The notes under the pieces are model-generated. The model ran no database searches, was not told where the DNA came from, and saw only the letters and a list, made by a program, of their open reading frames with translations. Shown here piece after piece: positions 35,701-50,700 of a stretch of 64,000 nucleotides of DNA (position 1 is the first letter of the stretch; each line of letters starts with the position of its first letter). Made by a program: the position numbers and the translations under genes. Source of the DNA: Patiria pectinifera (taxonomy: Eukaryota; Echinodermata; Asteroidea; Valvatida; Asterinidae); assembly GCA_029964075.1 (NCBI GenBank), contig CM057136.1, forward strand, positions 10,974,001 to 11,038,000. The letters run 5' to 3'.

Positions 35701-38700
35701 CTTGGTTGACTGCCACTCATACTGAGCAGAAACACAAATATTCCTACTAATTGGGCAGAAAACGGGGGACAGACTTGGAAAATTGAACATTTCTCTCTTA
35801 AATCATTAAAAAAAAAAAAATGCACAATGACGCTTCTGCACAACGGAACTTAATCGTAAGAAGTTGTTGTTACAAAATCGTTACAAATGAACTTGTTCTT
35901 TAAATATTACGATGTTACACCTTTAATTGTCTTTCTGTTGAAACTCAAATGTGTATGTTGTGCTACATTGTATAAACGCACACACATATAGATTGCGGAC
36001 CAGTATTAAAATAGGCCCCAAATTGCCAATCATATCACAAACTGTCACTTTCTCTTGTAATATAACATTACGCGGCCCTTAAACTTGAAGGTTTGTAGCA
36101 AACAAAAGCTCCCAGTTGCAGTCAATGGTGCCCGGTTTATATTGGTCTGTAAACCTGAGGGTTAAGCAAGCATCATGAAACAGTCAAAATTTCCTGTTTT
36201 CTTTACTAGGTCAACAACGGGTAACAATGAAACTTCTGGACTTCAGGGTCATATCACAGGGTTCGACCTTACCTTCTTTTTTTCACTAGCCAGCTGGGCT
36301 ACTGAAACAGACTCTAAACTAGCCCGCGGGCATTTTCACTAGCCCGCATGTTTTTCTTTAAATAAAGTTTCTAATAAACAACAATGTGCCTACATACAAA
36401 GTGTATCCCGAGGCAATCTTGTCAGTGTTTCAATAAACAGATTTAATAATTTAACCCTAAACAGTAAATGAAAATAGACACAAATTGATACAGGTTTGCT
36501 TTCTGAATTTAATGATTTATTTCTTCCTGTCCTTTCATCTTTGCCTTAGCCCAATAATTTTTGACTCGACTCGGCTACTTAAGAAATAGTTGGACTAGCC
36601 TGCCGCTGTTTTGACTAGCATTTGGCTAGCGGGCTACCACTAAAGTCGAACGCTAAATATAAGTAACACTACACCAAGGCTGAAGCCTGAAATATTACAA
36701 ATGTATAAATGTAATTGATTTTTTTTCATGCAGTCCTCGAAATTGCACCTTTGTGTCCCTTTTACAACTTTATTTTCAACCATCATATTGCCATTAAAGG
36801 GTGTTTTGGTGCCTTTTTGGTTTTTATGCTCAATGCAAATGTCCAGATTCATGAGAAAAACTGTGATGTCACAATTTCAAAAGAAAACTTTATGCCTCAA
36901 ATGGTATCGTTTGAAATAGAACTAACATTGAAAGAGGTTTCAAAAAAGTGTGCTTGCGGGCACACTTCTTTTTTTCGACGTGTGTGAAGCAATGGAATCC
37001 AGTTACAACACCCAAAACAAATTGTGCGCAAGTTTTCTGTTTTTTTCAAAATGTATAGTATCCACTGAGCTCAAACTTCATCATGTCAGTTCTTATGCCT
37101 CCTTCTTAAGATTTTGAGCGATTTTGTCGCTTCAAACGAGAAAAAAAAGTGAAAAAAAAAAAAAAGATCCTTTGTACCGTTAACAATAAAGCCACAGGCA
37201 TTCTGGCTGTTCAGTGACTGTGCGCCGTCACTCAAATCCTCACAATGCTTCTAAAATCAAGTCAGATTCACGCCTCATTTACTGGAGCTAAGCTTTTTCC
37301 TAAAGCGTTCTCCTCCTTTTATTGATTCTCAGATTAAATAACTCCTTGACATGTATTGTGTGTTGCTGATAACACCCCAGGCACAGCACGGTACACAGCT
37401 ACGTTTCCCAAAGGAAAATGTAATGAATTTTGACAACCCCTTTTGTCACATGTTTCACGTCTAGTTATCGGGATTCAAATCACGGCCACATCAAATCTAC
37501 CGGTACATGCATTGTAACAAAAGATTAGCGCCAAACCGTGAGAAATGTTCAAACTGAATCAAATCACATGAATGTATGTTCTATTCTGAAGGCCCCAAGA
37601 AATTTGGTAATCTGGTCTATACAAAATTCAGTGTTGATCTCAGGTGTTCTTTTTTCAAGTTCATGACATTATTACTGACTTGTCCAGGTGGTTCGTTTGT
37701 TCAAAAAGTGAATTGAATAGACCATGAATTGGCATGAAACCACTGAGAATATTTCTATTCCCCCTGGATGGGATGCTAGTCCATCGCAGGTTACTCTCCA
37801 GCTAGGGCTGGTACCCATTTATACTCCTGGGTGGAGAGAGGCAAGTTGGGATGAAGTGGTGATTATGGCCAGCAGCTGGATTCGAACCCCTGACCCTCTA
37901 ATCATGAGTCACAAACCCTAACCACTATTGAAGTAGAAAAGTTGAGCTCAAAATGGTTACAGCTGATATTTTGTATGAAAATACATTAGCCCTGCGAGTA
38001 GACTGGTTCCTGGTCCCAACATTATCGATATTAAAAAAAAAGACAGGAACCAGTCTACCCTGCAAGAACTGAATTATTTTCAAGTTGCAATTCAACATTT
38101 CTGAAGCAAGGCTGATTTTCTTGTCTTTCGATGTCTCATTCAAAATTGAATTACTTTTGCATTTTCTAGATGGTAATTTTAAAAAGAGAAAATCCATTTT
38201 TCGAAATGGAACTCGAAAAAGCACGGACAGTCTATTTAGGTTTGAATGAATATCCAAGTATTATTTGCATTTCAATTTTGTTGTTGTTGAGGATATGAAG
38301 AATTCCTTTGAATGTTAACCATGGAAGCACTTTCTTGGTTCTGTGCCAACTGCTGCGTACATGTACATGTAGTTACATGTACATGTATATGTACATGTAC
38401 AGTTACAGTTACATGTACATGTGTACATGTGATTCACTCCTGGTTCATGGAAACAGATCATGTGACTTCATGTTCATGTCCCAAGGCGACAAAATTCTCC
38501 TGCAGAAATTGATACATTCCAACAGAGATGCCAAGCCAAATTGTCTCATTTTAAAAGGTGTTGATACTAGTCTTGTAGCAGATTTAAATTTGTGTTTTTT
38601 TGTTTTTCGACCTTCGAGATACGAATACAGGGAATATTTTTCTGGCAAATATGAGTACAAGTACATTCTCATGAGTGTGAGTACGAGTATGAAAAAAACC

Positions 38701-41700
38701 CTAGAACTACATGTATGTCTGTACAATGAACAGAACAAAATACATACAAATTTTATATTTATGACGTCCTGCACCAGACAAAATTTAACATAATTTGTCT
38801 GCAAGGCGAAGTAAAAAAAATCATCATGTTTCTCGTCCCCGCCCGCTTACTTTTTGGAGGCCGCCTGGATATTTTTATTATTTTTTATTTTTGAAAAATG
38901 TAGTAAAAAAACACAGAAAAAGTCCACAAATTCATCGGAAAATAAATACCAATACCAATATAATGACACTATAAATATGTTCAGTTCTCTTGTCCAACTT
39001 GTCTTTCATTTTAAAAGTGTCTTTGAACAGTGGAAACACCAACGGTTGCAGGAAATTTTAAAATGGCGGCCATCTTGAAAATAATAAAAAAGAAAAAGCC
39101 CCTCTTTCTCCTTTTTTCCAAAAACCCGGACGAGAAACATGTTTTTATTTATTCAGCCTACATGTAAAACATATTGTAAAAAAAATGAATTTAATAGGTT
39201 CTTTTTGTTTAATTGTTTAACAAATTTATTTTTAGAATTTTTATGTTGTATTCGTATGGTAGGCTTGAAAGGTAACGATCAGTCATTAAATTTGTTTGGC
39301 GAGTCCTGTAGTTTTTCAGGACTAGTAATGAAATTAGTTGCAACTTTTTAATTTCAAAAATTCATAACATTTCAAGACTAGCAGACAGAGAACTAAATTC
39401 AGCTGTGGCCTGTAAATGACATACCAGCAAACTGGGTCCATTGTTTTTTGCATATACATGTACATTGTTCTGCACAATTACTGTTTTCGATGTCTATAAA
39501 TCGATATCTGAAAAAACATGAAATGCCCGGTATAAGCTGTTGTGTGCATGTACAGGATTTCTGTATATAAACTATGGTCATATTATTGTCTGGAGTGTAT
39601 GATTATTCCAAAATGCCATTTTTGGACCTGAAGTAGACTTCTCTGAATCCTAATGACACCCGCTTTGTAATTTGGAAAAATTTTCAAGGTGGAAAAAAAT
39701 AGTTTCGTTTGCACCCCAACCCCTATTCTGCCACCAGATGCATTGACGTGTACATGTGTACAACGGGGTATTGCGCAGTCTCTTATTTTATGTCCAATTA
39801 ACCCCCTTCCCCCCCCCCCCCAACCACGATTTCCCTCCAAAAACCCATGCAGTCCGTTTAAGACTTGGCTGTTTGTTCGGAATGCGGCACAACGTACAAG
39901 TAGATTGTGTTCATGCATGGGGGAAAAGTGTCCTAAACTACGCCATCACTAAAAAAAAAGAACAAAAACAAAGGCTTTCCCGCTACCACAGAAAAGCCAA
40001 AAATCACATTTCTGCCCGATCGGGCAGTAGTGCAAATCCACCAACCCCGCCCAACGAGGCCGTGACATTTACAGACATGCCACGAGATGGACCCATCTTG
40101 CATTTAATCCCCAGATGGTCATTTGGTCAAGCTGTAGCAGCTCTCTATTCCAGGTCACCTCAGGGATCAGGTCTTGTTGTTAGGGTCTTGTATGAGAATA
40201 TCAGATGTGCCTCGGGCTAATTGGCCTTAGGAATGTTATTTCATGGCATTTTATGTCCAAGGTCAAAGCGGAAAGATTTCCATATATACGAAGTTCACTC
40301 AACACTCTGTGTACAAACCCTATGAGAGTGGACTGAAAAATTCTAAGTGTTTTCTAAGAAAATGCTTGTATTTTCTCACTGCTCAAATTGACTTTGATGA
40401 CATGAAATTGCTATCTGGGGGCTTGTTAGGCAATACAGAGGAAAATTAGTGAACTTCGCTTATGGTAGTCTTGCCGTCAAAGCTTGCACCAAAAATGCAC
40501 TAAATTTAAACGAATACATACATGTACATGTTGTACAGCTGTGTTGGGACTTTGAGGACAAAATACATGTAGTAGGATACAAGTGTACAGGACTGACTCC
40601 AGAAATTACAAAGGATTTTTTCTCATGATGGAATAAAAAATCACAGTAATAATGATAATATTTACATAATAATTGTGTGTTTATGATAACGCGTACTACC
40701 AAGTTTTTGGCCAAATTGGCGACCTCAAACTTGACATTGTTACTTTTGGCTGAAAATATTTTAATTAGTCAATTTAACAATTAATTAAATAGATTAAGTA
40801 ACCAAAAAACTGTTAAACCCGAAGAAACAAAGTAAGTTATGATAAAAAAAAAAAGAGTATGTAAAAAGAACAACATCTACATCTATTTTTAGAACGTTAG
40901 CATAAAAAACAAGATTATTTTTTAAGGCCTCATTCAAAACAATTCCACATTCATAAAATGTCAATTTTGTGGAATGCTAAATGAATCTAGACATTGATCT
41001 TTAAACCAAAACTATGGTACCCCGTCCCCGTCCCCGTCCCGCACCCCCACCCGCACCCCACCCCACCCCGGAAAATTTGGTTTTGGGTGCACCCTTGTAT
41101 TAAAGGTTTAACCCTCTTATGAACAATCTGCCAAATTGATATAATCTTCTTTGCTTTTGGCAGCTCACGAGTGTTTTGAGATTGGCCGCATCGCCTACAA
41201 TGCCATCGATTACTTCCACTCTCGTCTGTGGATGTTGGAGGCTTTGCACCGCGTGGAGCGACAGGACGATCCCGACAAGACTGTGGAAAAAGCAGACATC
41301 TTGGATTACCTCTCCTTCATATTGTACATGGTACGTATGGGTCCTGGGTCTTTCCACACTAACCCTAACTCGCTAGGCCTTTTTGCTAGGAAGTAGCCTC
41401 AATCCTGCAAAATCCTTCAATTGGCCTCATGGAAAAATAGCATATAACCTCAATCCTGCAAATTCCTCCGCTATTTCTTGAATATGGTCCATGGAGGGGT
41501 GACCACTGCCTGAATCCTGCAAAATCCTCCGGCTATAACTGTCAATAGGCTGAGGCAGAGGCAGTGACATCCTGGAGCAGTGCGGAGGATGTCAAGTATA
41601 ATCAAGGACTAAATTTATGCACAGCTGAGCATAAACAACACAAGGTCGGGCCCAAGACCTTGACACAGTGCGTACTCCGAAATCAGCAACGCACTTTTGC

Positions 41701-44700
41701 CATGTAACCTCAAGCCTGCAAATTCCTCCAATTTGCAAAAAGGATTTTGGAGGATTCAGGGCGGTTAGGGTTAGCATAATGGTTACAAAAGTGTGACATT
41801 TAGAGGGAACCATGGACAGGAGTCGATACATGAAGTAATCTGTCATGTTTTCCCTCTTTCTACATCCGATATCCTAGTAAGAACATTGCCCAGCAACAAG
41901 TTTGATATATTTCTCAGGTTTCAAGAAATTACAGAGGATTAGGCCAAAAAAAAAAAAGTCGGTCTCTGGTCAGCGTGCGCGTCGATTTTAATCATGCGCG
42001 TCAATCTTTTTTTTTTTTCCAAAATGTTCCGCGGTAGCTCCAACAGCGCCCTCTATTGCCGCACCTCCTCAATTGTTTTTACCAAAGAGCACCAAGGAAT
42101 GGGAAATTGCACCAAGGCAAATGATCGAGAGCACCAAGGCAAAATATGGAGGACACCAATGTACATGAGGACACCAAAAAAGCAAAATAGTACCCCACTT
42201 TGTCTGTACAACCCAAGCTTGAAGAAAAAAAGAAAAAAAAGCACAAAAAAAAAAAAAAAACCGCGTCAATTCCGCAACTTTGGTCTGACCAGAGACCAAA
42301 TATTTTGTTTTTTGGCCTTATCTTCAAGATTTAACGTTCAAAACATGGACAGACATTTCATTTTTAAGTGGTAGGAAGAAGTAAATAAAATACATGAATG
42401 ATCCCAAATTTGTTCCTAATGTAAAGCTATCCATTGAGAGATTGCCACTGGCTAATCTCAAGTTAAACCTCTAGGTATTTTTAACTACAGGGTGGGCACA
42501 TCTTCAGCAATTCTTGTTCATAACAGGGACAGAAATGTTATCACAAAGTTCTGTCCATGTTATGAACATGTATCAAGTCGCATCCTAATTTCATAAATAC
42601 TTAACAGTTTGCTTTAATGTTGAATGATACCAATTCTTCATTGAACATGTAATATAAATGGACAATGGCCAGGATGTATTATTACTAAGGGAATAAATGT
42701 GTACTCCGGAGGTTTTTATCACTCTGTTTAAGACCACTTAGAGTCTGGGTGCTGATAATTACCCGAGCTGGAGGCGAGGGTAATTATCAGCACCCAGACT
42801 CTAAGTGGTCTTAAACAGAGTGATAAATACCGACCGAGCACATATATATTCCAATTCATAAATACGTTTTCGGTAAAAAAAAATCATATAACAGTGTGTG
42901 AAATTAGACAAAAAAAGTGGTCAGACAAAATGTCCGAGCACAATCAAAAGTGTTCTGCCATTGTCAAGTTTGATCTGCCATTTAGCGTTCCAAATTTAGC
43001 GTATCCATAATACACACTATGTAGTTGCAATGACAAGCGCCGGGCATTCACGCGCTCGTTTCTGTAGTAAGCCACGTTGTGAGAATTTAGTAACAATCAC
43101 GCACTTAAAGCATACCGCGCAACACAACGTGAAATTGCAGTTCTGAATGTCCAAAGAGGCTCGATCGAATCATTATAGCAAGGAATAGAGGTTGAATCAG
43201 GTCCAATTTAACACTTTTGCCCAATAGAAATTAACTGGAAATTCCACAAACGGCCACTGCTCATTTCCATAAAATGACTTGAATAGAACAAAAAAGTTGT
43301 ATTAACTTATTTGTAGAAGAAACACGAAGACTGCTGAGCGAAATACAATTTATCGACTTGATTTCACGTCTATTTTTTGGCAAACGGCACGTACGTACGA
43401 ATGCCAATCTATCGCTGTGCACGCCGCGCTGTACTAGACTGTGTAATGATTGGGGTGTAAACGCGTTGCATCTATTGCGTGAATATAAGACAACACGTAC
43501 ATGTAGTTAGCAGCCGCTCAGCGTACGGTAAGTATTACAGACCGGATCATCGGAAATAAACAACAAAATACTTTTGAGTGCAAGCGTTTATTTCATACTT
43601 CTGAAAAAGACAACTCCACAAAGAATACATAAATCGCTCGGACATTTTGTCCGAGCACATCTGCATTTGGTCGGACAAACCATGAAAGTGGTCGGAAAAT
43701 GTCCGATGTCCGACTGTAATTTCACGCACTGATATAATTCGTTCAAAACATCCCGATTTTGTTCAACAAATTCACTTTATGCTTTTTGAAACATCCCTCT
43801 TGCAAAATAATGGAGTGTTCAGCTGGCGAGTAAGATGTAAACAACCCTTTTATGGAGATTGACGCGCGCGTATCATGTTCTGCACGATGTCGCGCAGAAC
43901 GCACCTGGCGCGTTGCGTTTTGAATTGAGAACTATAAAATTCTGACTCCCTGGTAGTGTTGCGCATGCCTACGTGAGGATTGTGAACGTTCAACCAATGA
44001 AACGATAAGAGGCACTGGATTTTTAGGAGTCCACATTTTATTGTGACACTGGAAAAGTGTTTAACACCAGCTAGCCATGTCTTTATCATCCGTTTAAGAC
44101 CAGCCACGTGACGGGCTCTCGACCAATAGGAATGCGTAAACTGTCTTAGGTATTTATGAATAGAACCTGTAGTATGATTCAAGAATGTCAGTCCATGTTA
44201 TGAACATTATCCGTCATTTCATCGTAAAGATGGCCCAGTACCGGTACTTTCCTACATATCCAGTGAATCAGCCTTACTTATTTATCAGTGCAATCAAGGA
44301 TAATACAGGAATGTTAAAAAAAAAAAAGACAAAAATGAGCAAAAAAGTGCTTTGATATCCACCTCCCATCACGTATGTTTCAGCCCCATAGACCGTGCGT
44401 GCATTTAGTTGTCTTCTCACGCATGCGCAATGGTTTCCTCCGCGTCGTCGGCTTGCAAACAGCGGTAGCAGACGACGCACTGAACGATTGTCTGGTTTTC
44501 ATGTCTTAAAATGTATCCTTCTCAAACGTACTTAAAAGATGATTCAAACCAAAAATTATCAGTAGACCAAGTGAACAAAGATATAAATTGTCTCTACAGT
44601 GTGGTAACGGCGCTAAAAACCTTTTCAAATATATAAAAAAAGCAATAATTATGGACAAAAAACGTACAAAATGAAAAGGAAAAACATCGTTCGCTTTTGA

Positions 44701-47700
44701 GTTTGGTTTACACATTTGGACAATTTGCCGGGTTTACCTCAGATCAGCCGTAGTACCATCGGAAAGGATGATAGATTATTTTCATTTTACAGGTGATTTG
44801 ATGTAAGATGGAAACCTGTAGCTTATAAAAATCGTCATTTTTCGAGTAAACCCATTTTGAAAGCTTCGTGCACAAATACACTGGTCCCAGTGCCCTCTAT
44901 GATCGTAACTGCATTTCAGGGCCGGGAACCAGTCAGTTGTAAATCGTTTCAGTTAAATGTATACATTTCCAACGCGTCAAAAGATTACAAACGGAGCGGC
45001 GCGTGGCGCGTGGCTAGCCATATGTTTACGGGCCAGATTCCAGGGTCTGTGTACAGGTACGTGCACACTAACGTTACATTCAACGAAAAAACGTATAACG
45101 TGAGACCTTACTTTTCTCATTGAAACGGTTTCCGACTTAAATGATATTTATACATCGCACTTTCCGTGGCATCCTTTACCATTTTTCAGTGAAGACAAGT
45201 TTACAATTACTCGGCAAAACTGAAAAATTATCCCCTAAACTGTCGCCTGTTTTGAATTTGTGACCCAATACTTTCGTACTACACGACACGGAAAAACAAA
45301 AAAAATGCATCAAATACTCTCTGGTTTTTTGCGCTAAGGTTTGCAAAAGTGACTTTGATTGCCTAAAATTCCTGTCCACGTGGAAAGAAAAAATTATCAA
45401 AGTATTTCGAGCGTGATGTTGACCGATACTTCAGTGGGTCAAACTGCGACTGCAAACATCCATGTTTGCTGATTATCAGTATTTCATATTTTGAGTGCGC
45501 ATGCGCGCAAACTAAATGAGCGGCTGAAACATACGTGCCATGTCTCACCCATAAAGTTATAAGTTGTAACCATTAGTGTGGACAGACCCTCCTCACAAAT
45601 CCACCACAAGCCCATCACCAGTCCTCACAAGTCCTCACAAGTCTAAGTCCTCACAAGTTTAAGTCCTCACAAGTCTAAGTCCTCACAAATTTAAGTCCTC
45701 ACAAGTGAATCACAAGTCCTCACAACTCGTCACAAGTTCTTACAAGTCCATCACAAGCCCATCACCAGTCCTCACAAGTCCTCACAAGTCTAAGTCCTCA
45801 CAAGTCTAAGTCCTCACAAGTGAATCACAAGTCCACACAGCTCGTCACAAGTTCTTACAAGTCCATCTCAAGCCCATCACCAGTCCTCACAAGTCCTCAC
45901 AAGTCTAAGTCCTCACAAGTGAATCACAAGTCCTCACAGCTCGTCACAAGTTCTTACAAGTCCATCACAAGCCATGCAGTTCCAAGTCCAGTCATGAAGC
46001 TATTCAAATGAACTGCGACTCTTTTGTGACTGGACCTGCGAATTGATTTGTGATAATTGTGACTGGACTTGTGCTGTACAGCACTTCATTGAAAGGATCC
46101 AAATATTTCCAGAAATTAAAACCTTTAAAAAAAGAATCAAAGTGATTCAGAACTAGTTGACATCTAACAAGGTCAAATTGTGTTCAATTTGTGCGGCTAG
46201 CTTGAGTTAGATATTTGAGTGTTTAGGTTTTGTCTTTACTTGTACGTGTATCTTAATTTTGCTGTCATTTCATTTGTCTATGCTCGATCTTGTCATGTAG
46301 AATGGCGATATGGACCAGGCCTTGTCATACACAGAGCAGTTGTTGGAAATAGGTGAGTGGTGAAATAATCTCTCTTCGTGTCATTGAACATAATCGAGTG
46401 AGTCACAAGGCATCACAACTCATTCACAAGTCATTGCAAGTCATCACTAGTCATCACAAATTGTTCAAAAGTCAACACATGTCATTCACAAGTCATCGCG
46501 AATCATTGCAAGTCAGTTACAAGTCATCACAAGTCATTTGCAAGTCATTCACAAGTCATTCACAAGTCGTCACAAGTCATTCACAAGTCAGCGCAAGTCA
46601 GCGCAAGTCAGCACAAGTCATCACAAGTCATTCACAAGTCATCGCAAGTCAATGACAAGTTATCACAAGTAAATCACAAGTCATTCACAAGTCATCTCAA
46701 GTCAATCACAAGTCATTCACAAGTCATCACAAGTCATTCACAAGCCATCACAAGTCAATCACAAGTCATTCACAAGTCAATCACAAGTCATTCACAAGTC
46801 ATCGCAAGTCATTCACAAGTCATTCACAAGTCATCGCAAGTCATTCGCAAGTCATTCACAAGTCATCACAAGTCATTCACAAGTCATTCACAAGTCATTC
46901 ACAAGTCGTCAAAGTCATCGCAAGTCATCACAAGTCATCACAAGTCAATCACAAGTCATTCACAAGTCATTTGCAAGTCATCACAAGTCATTCACAAGTC
47001 ATTCACAAGTCATCGCAAGTCATTCACAAGTCAATCACAAGTCATAACAAGTCATCACAGGTCATTCAGTCTCAATTCTAAACACAAGCTATTGAAATCA
47101 AAGGCATTACTCTGCAGTTCCCCTTGTAATTCATCCCCACTTAAGTGAATCGACTTGTGAATTGACTAGATTTTTGACTTGCAATTTGACTTGTGAATTA
47201 AAAGTGTGATTTGATTTGTGATCGTCTCAATAACAACTCTTTCACAGACCCGGAGCACGAGCGCGGCAACAGCAACAAGCGTTACTTTGAGTACCACGTC
47301 TCCAAGAAGCAGCAGCCCCGAGGCGAGGCTGACGAGGAGGAGGACGAAGACGATGACGAGGGGTGGGTGGAGGTGGATGAGACCAAGAAGAAGCCCGAGG
47401 AACTAGGTCCCAATTCGTCACCAGAGAGACAAGCGTATCTGGCTCTGTGCAGGGGAGAGGCCCACGCTGTTAAGGTCAGATACAAAATATGACGTTTCCC
47501 AAGCTAGTGTCATTATTTGATGACTTACTGACTGTAAAATGACTGTCATATGACTGTCAAATGAATTGCAAGTGACTGTCAAGTGACTGTCATATAAGTT
47601 AGAGGAACTAGGTCCGAATACGTCACCAGAGAGACAAGCGTATCTGGCTCTGTGCAGGGGAGAGGCCCACGCTGTTAAGGTCAGATACAAAATATGACGT

Positions 47701-50700
47701 TTCCCAAGCTAGTGTCATTATTTGATGAATGATTGACTGTCAAATGACTGTCATGTGACTGTCATATAACCATGAAATGAGGCTCTGTGCAGGGGAGAGG
47801 CCCACGCTGTTAAGGTCAGATACAAAATATGACGTTTCCCAAGCTAGTGTCATTATTTGATGAATGATTGACTGTCAAATGACTGTCAAATGACTGTCAT
47901 GTGACTGTCAAATGAATGGCAAGTGAAGGTCAAGTGACTATCATATAACCATGAAATGAGGCGCTGTGCAGGGGAGAAGCCCATGCTGTTAAGGTCGGAT
48001 ACAAAATATGACGTTTCACAAGCTAGTTTCATTATTTGATAAATGAATTGACTATCAAATGACCGTCATTTGACCATCAAGTGACCGTCAAGTAACTGTC
48101 AAGTGACTGTCTTGACTGTCAAATGACTGTCACGTGATTGTCAAATGACTGTCACATGATTGTCACGTGACTGTCAAGTGACTGTCAACTGACTGTCAAA
48201 AAACTGTGGCATTCCATCCCTCGCCTGCCAGAAAAACATGTTCTTATGTTGCGTGCATGGAGAAAATAAATAATTGAAAAAAAAAATGGCTACCTCTTGT
48301 CATATTGCCTGTAGGAAAATGTGTTGGGCATTGACTGATTTTCGCACATGAGCCAACAAGAAAATTGGTTACACGCTACGTGTTGTCAGTATGCTAGACT
48401 CGTACCCTTAATCAAACTTTAGTTTTCTGCATGGACATGATGGACACACCACGTTACTTTTTGAATTGACATGTTGCTTAAATCTTTTATCTTACATTCT
48501 CTTCAGTATGTTTACTTTTGTTTTTACATCTAAGGTTTTTGTTTTTTCATGTATTTTTGATTTTTTTAAAGCAAGGCACGAATGAAGACCAGCTACAAGC
48601 AGTTTGGGTTAACCCTGGATAAATATTGGAATAATTAATAAAAGAATAATAATATTTCCACAGGCCCCAAAGAATCAGCGCATCATGAAATGCCACTACC
48701 GGCACTACAACAATCCCCGTCTGTACATCCAGCCGGCTAAGGAAGAGGTCATCTTCGACCACCCTAGGCTGAAAATATTTCACGACATCCTGAATGACGT
48801 TGAGATTGCCAGAGTCAAGGCCCTGGCCGCCCCACGGGTGAGTATCACATGGGTTAACCACTTTGCGCCGGGATTATTTTAGCCGAAAATTTGGATTTTC
48901 GCAAAATGCGAAATTTCCCAGCCAACTTCTGATATACAGCCAAACGCCACAAATGCTGATTCGCAAGAGTAATTTCAGTACGATATTTCTTGCCGAAACC
49001 TCATTATGTTTCAATACTCCGGAGTGTGCACTAGAGCGTAAATTATACAACAATAGGCCATGCACGACGGCCAATTCAAGATCAACACACGGTCTGTCTC
49101 CACAGACTTCACAGACTTTGTTTGTGTGTGTTCAAAAGGCACGAGGGATTAGCGTGTTGAGACGTCACCTGGAGGCGAGTCGAGGCAATCTTGAAGTCTT
49201 AACCCATCAGCCGTGCCTGTGTATAAAAACAGCCAGTGCGTGTTATCACGTCCTACAACGCGAACTGGTTCAAGGCAAACGGACCTCGAGTGCAGAAAAC
49301 ATGCAAAACAAATTCAGACCAACTTTACTCACTCTTTAGCTGACAAAATCCTCAGGAATGTTCATGAGGCAAAGACAAGGCCCTCAGTGTTTCACCAACC
49401 AAGTTTGAGGTCTCAATTCAATTTTTAAGGAGACTTTCCTTCAGTACAAGGGGAGTAAAAAAAACCTGAACCCCAAATGTCGGGACTATTGTTTTAGTGA
49501 AGTTCTGCATGTAGCACTTTCAAAATCTAGGATATGAAAGCCCAATTCATACGCTTTCTTTTAGTACAAGAATCATTCAAATCACTCATGTAATTTTCAA
49601 GTTACGGAATTTTAAACACAACCACCGTTTTAAAGTTCTGTCCACGGATCACAAAAAGGTAAGTGTTCTTTCAGCAAAACAGAAACAAATCACGTAGGGA
49701 TGTGTGTGAATTGTTTTCCCCTGGGACCAGAAATTACGTACTGAATTCTTGCAAATATTGGTCCGCAGTTAAACAGGGCGACGATTCAGAACCCCGTGAC
49801 AGGCAAGTTGGAATACGCCGACTACCGCATCAGCAAAAGCGCCTGGTTGAGAGAGGATCTCGACCCTATGGTCACAGCGATCAGAACCAGGGTATCCGAC
49901 TATTCAGGATTGGAACTGAAAACTGCAGAGGAACTACAGGTAGGTCTGGGCACCAGACCAATTGTTAGGTTGTATTAAAATTGTCCTTAATTGTGGAAAT
50001 TGGTAGTTAAAATGGGCCATGCTATAAATTTGGGTCCACTTTTTTCCTGTCCCTGTTACATCTGACATCTGTGATTTTATAATTCTGATGCACTCCTTAA
50101 TGCAGTCGTCCTCCAAGAGTGATTATGAATAGCAAACTACCTACCCAACAAATACAAATCATTTGAAGTCATTCTTAATGATACTTGAATGGCAAATTAC
50201 AAAGTACCAATGTACAGGGTCAGGAAAAACATCACATTGTTTTAGCCTTAATTTATAAAATAACTCATATATTGGTTAGTTCTCGAGTATTTTGAGGAGA
50301 TTTTAAATTCAAATTCGATATTTTTTGTTCAACTTTAACGTTAAAATTCAACATTTATTACGATTGTTTTCCATCCTTTTTCAGAAGAAAAACTTCTTTT
50401 CTTAAATATATATTCTTTTTGGGCATCATTTGTTTGAAAAATTTGTTCACAATGTTAAAGATTTTTACGTGTTACTCTTCATGTTTTATTCTTAAGAGTT
50501 TTAGAATTGTTGTCATCAGTTGTTTCGTTAGTGATGAATTTCTTTTTATTTGTACATATTTTAGATTCTTTCTATCATATGGCATCTTGCTACTTTTTGT
50601 ATTTTTGTTGAATTGTTGAATGTTTGTTGTCAGTTGTTTTGTTGGTAATAAATAAATGTTTTGTTTGCACATAGTTTATAACTCTTAAGATGATGTGACA

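Noticed and set aside
38308-38804. 161- and 119-codon overlapping frames
   Set aside because: They cross an ACATGT microsatellite and AT-rich intron, lack domain motifs and overlap on opposite strands.
44857-45123. 88-codon frame as a gene
   Set aside because: No family pattern, and it lies inside an element with inverted ends at 44370-45537.
45591-47070. CRISPR-like array
   Set aside because: Repeats are short, contiguous and drifting, with no unique spacers, and they lie in introns of an animal gene.
47282-47690. Ser-rich antisense frames over exon 6 and its copy
   Set aside because: They are shadows of the acidic P4HA exon 6 and its duplicate on the other strand.
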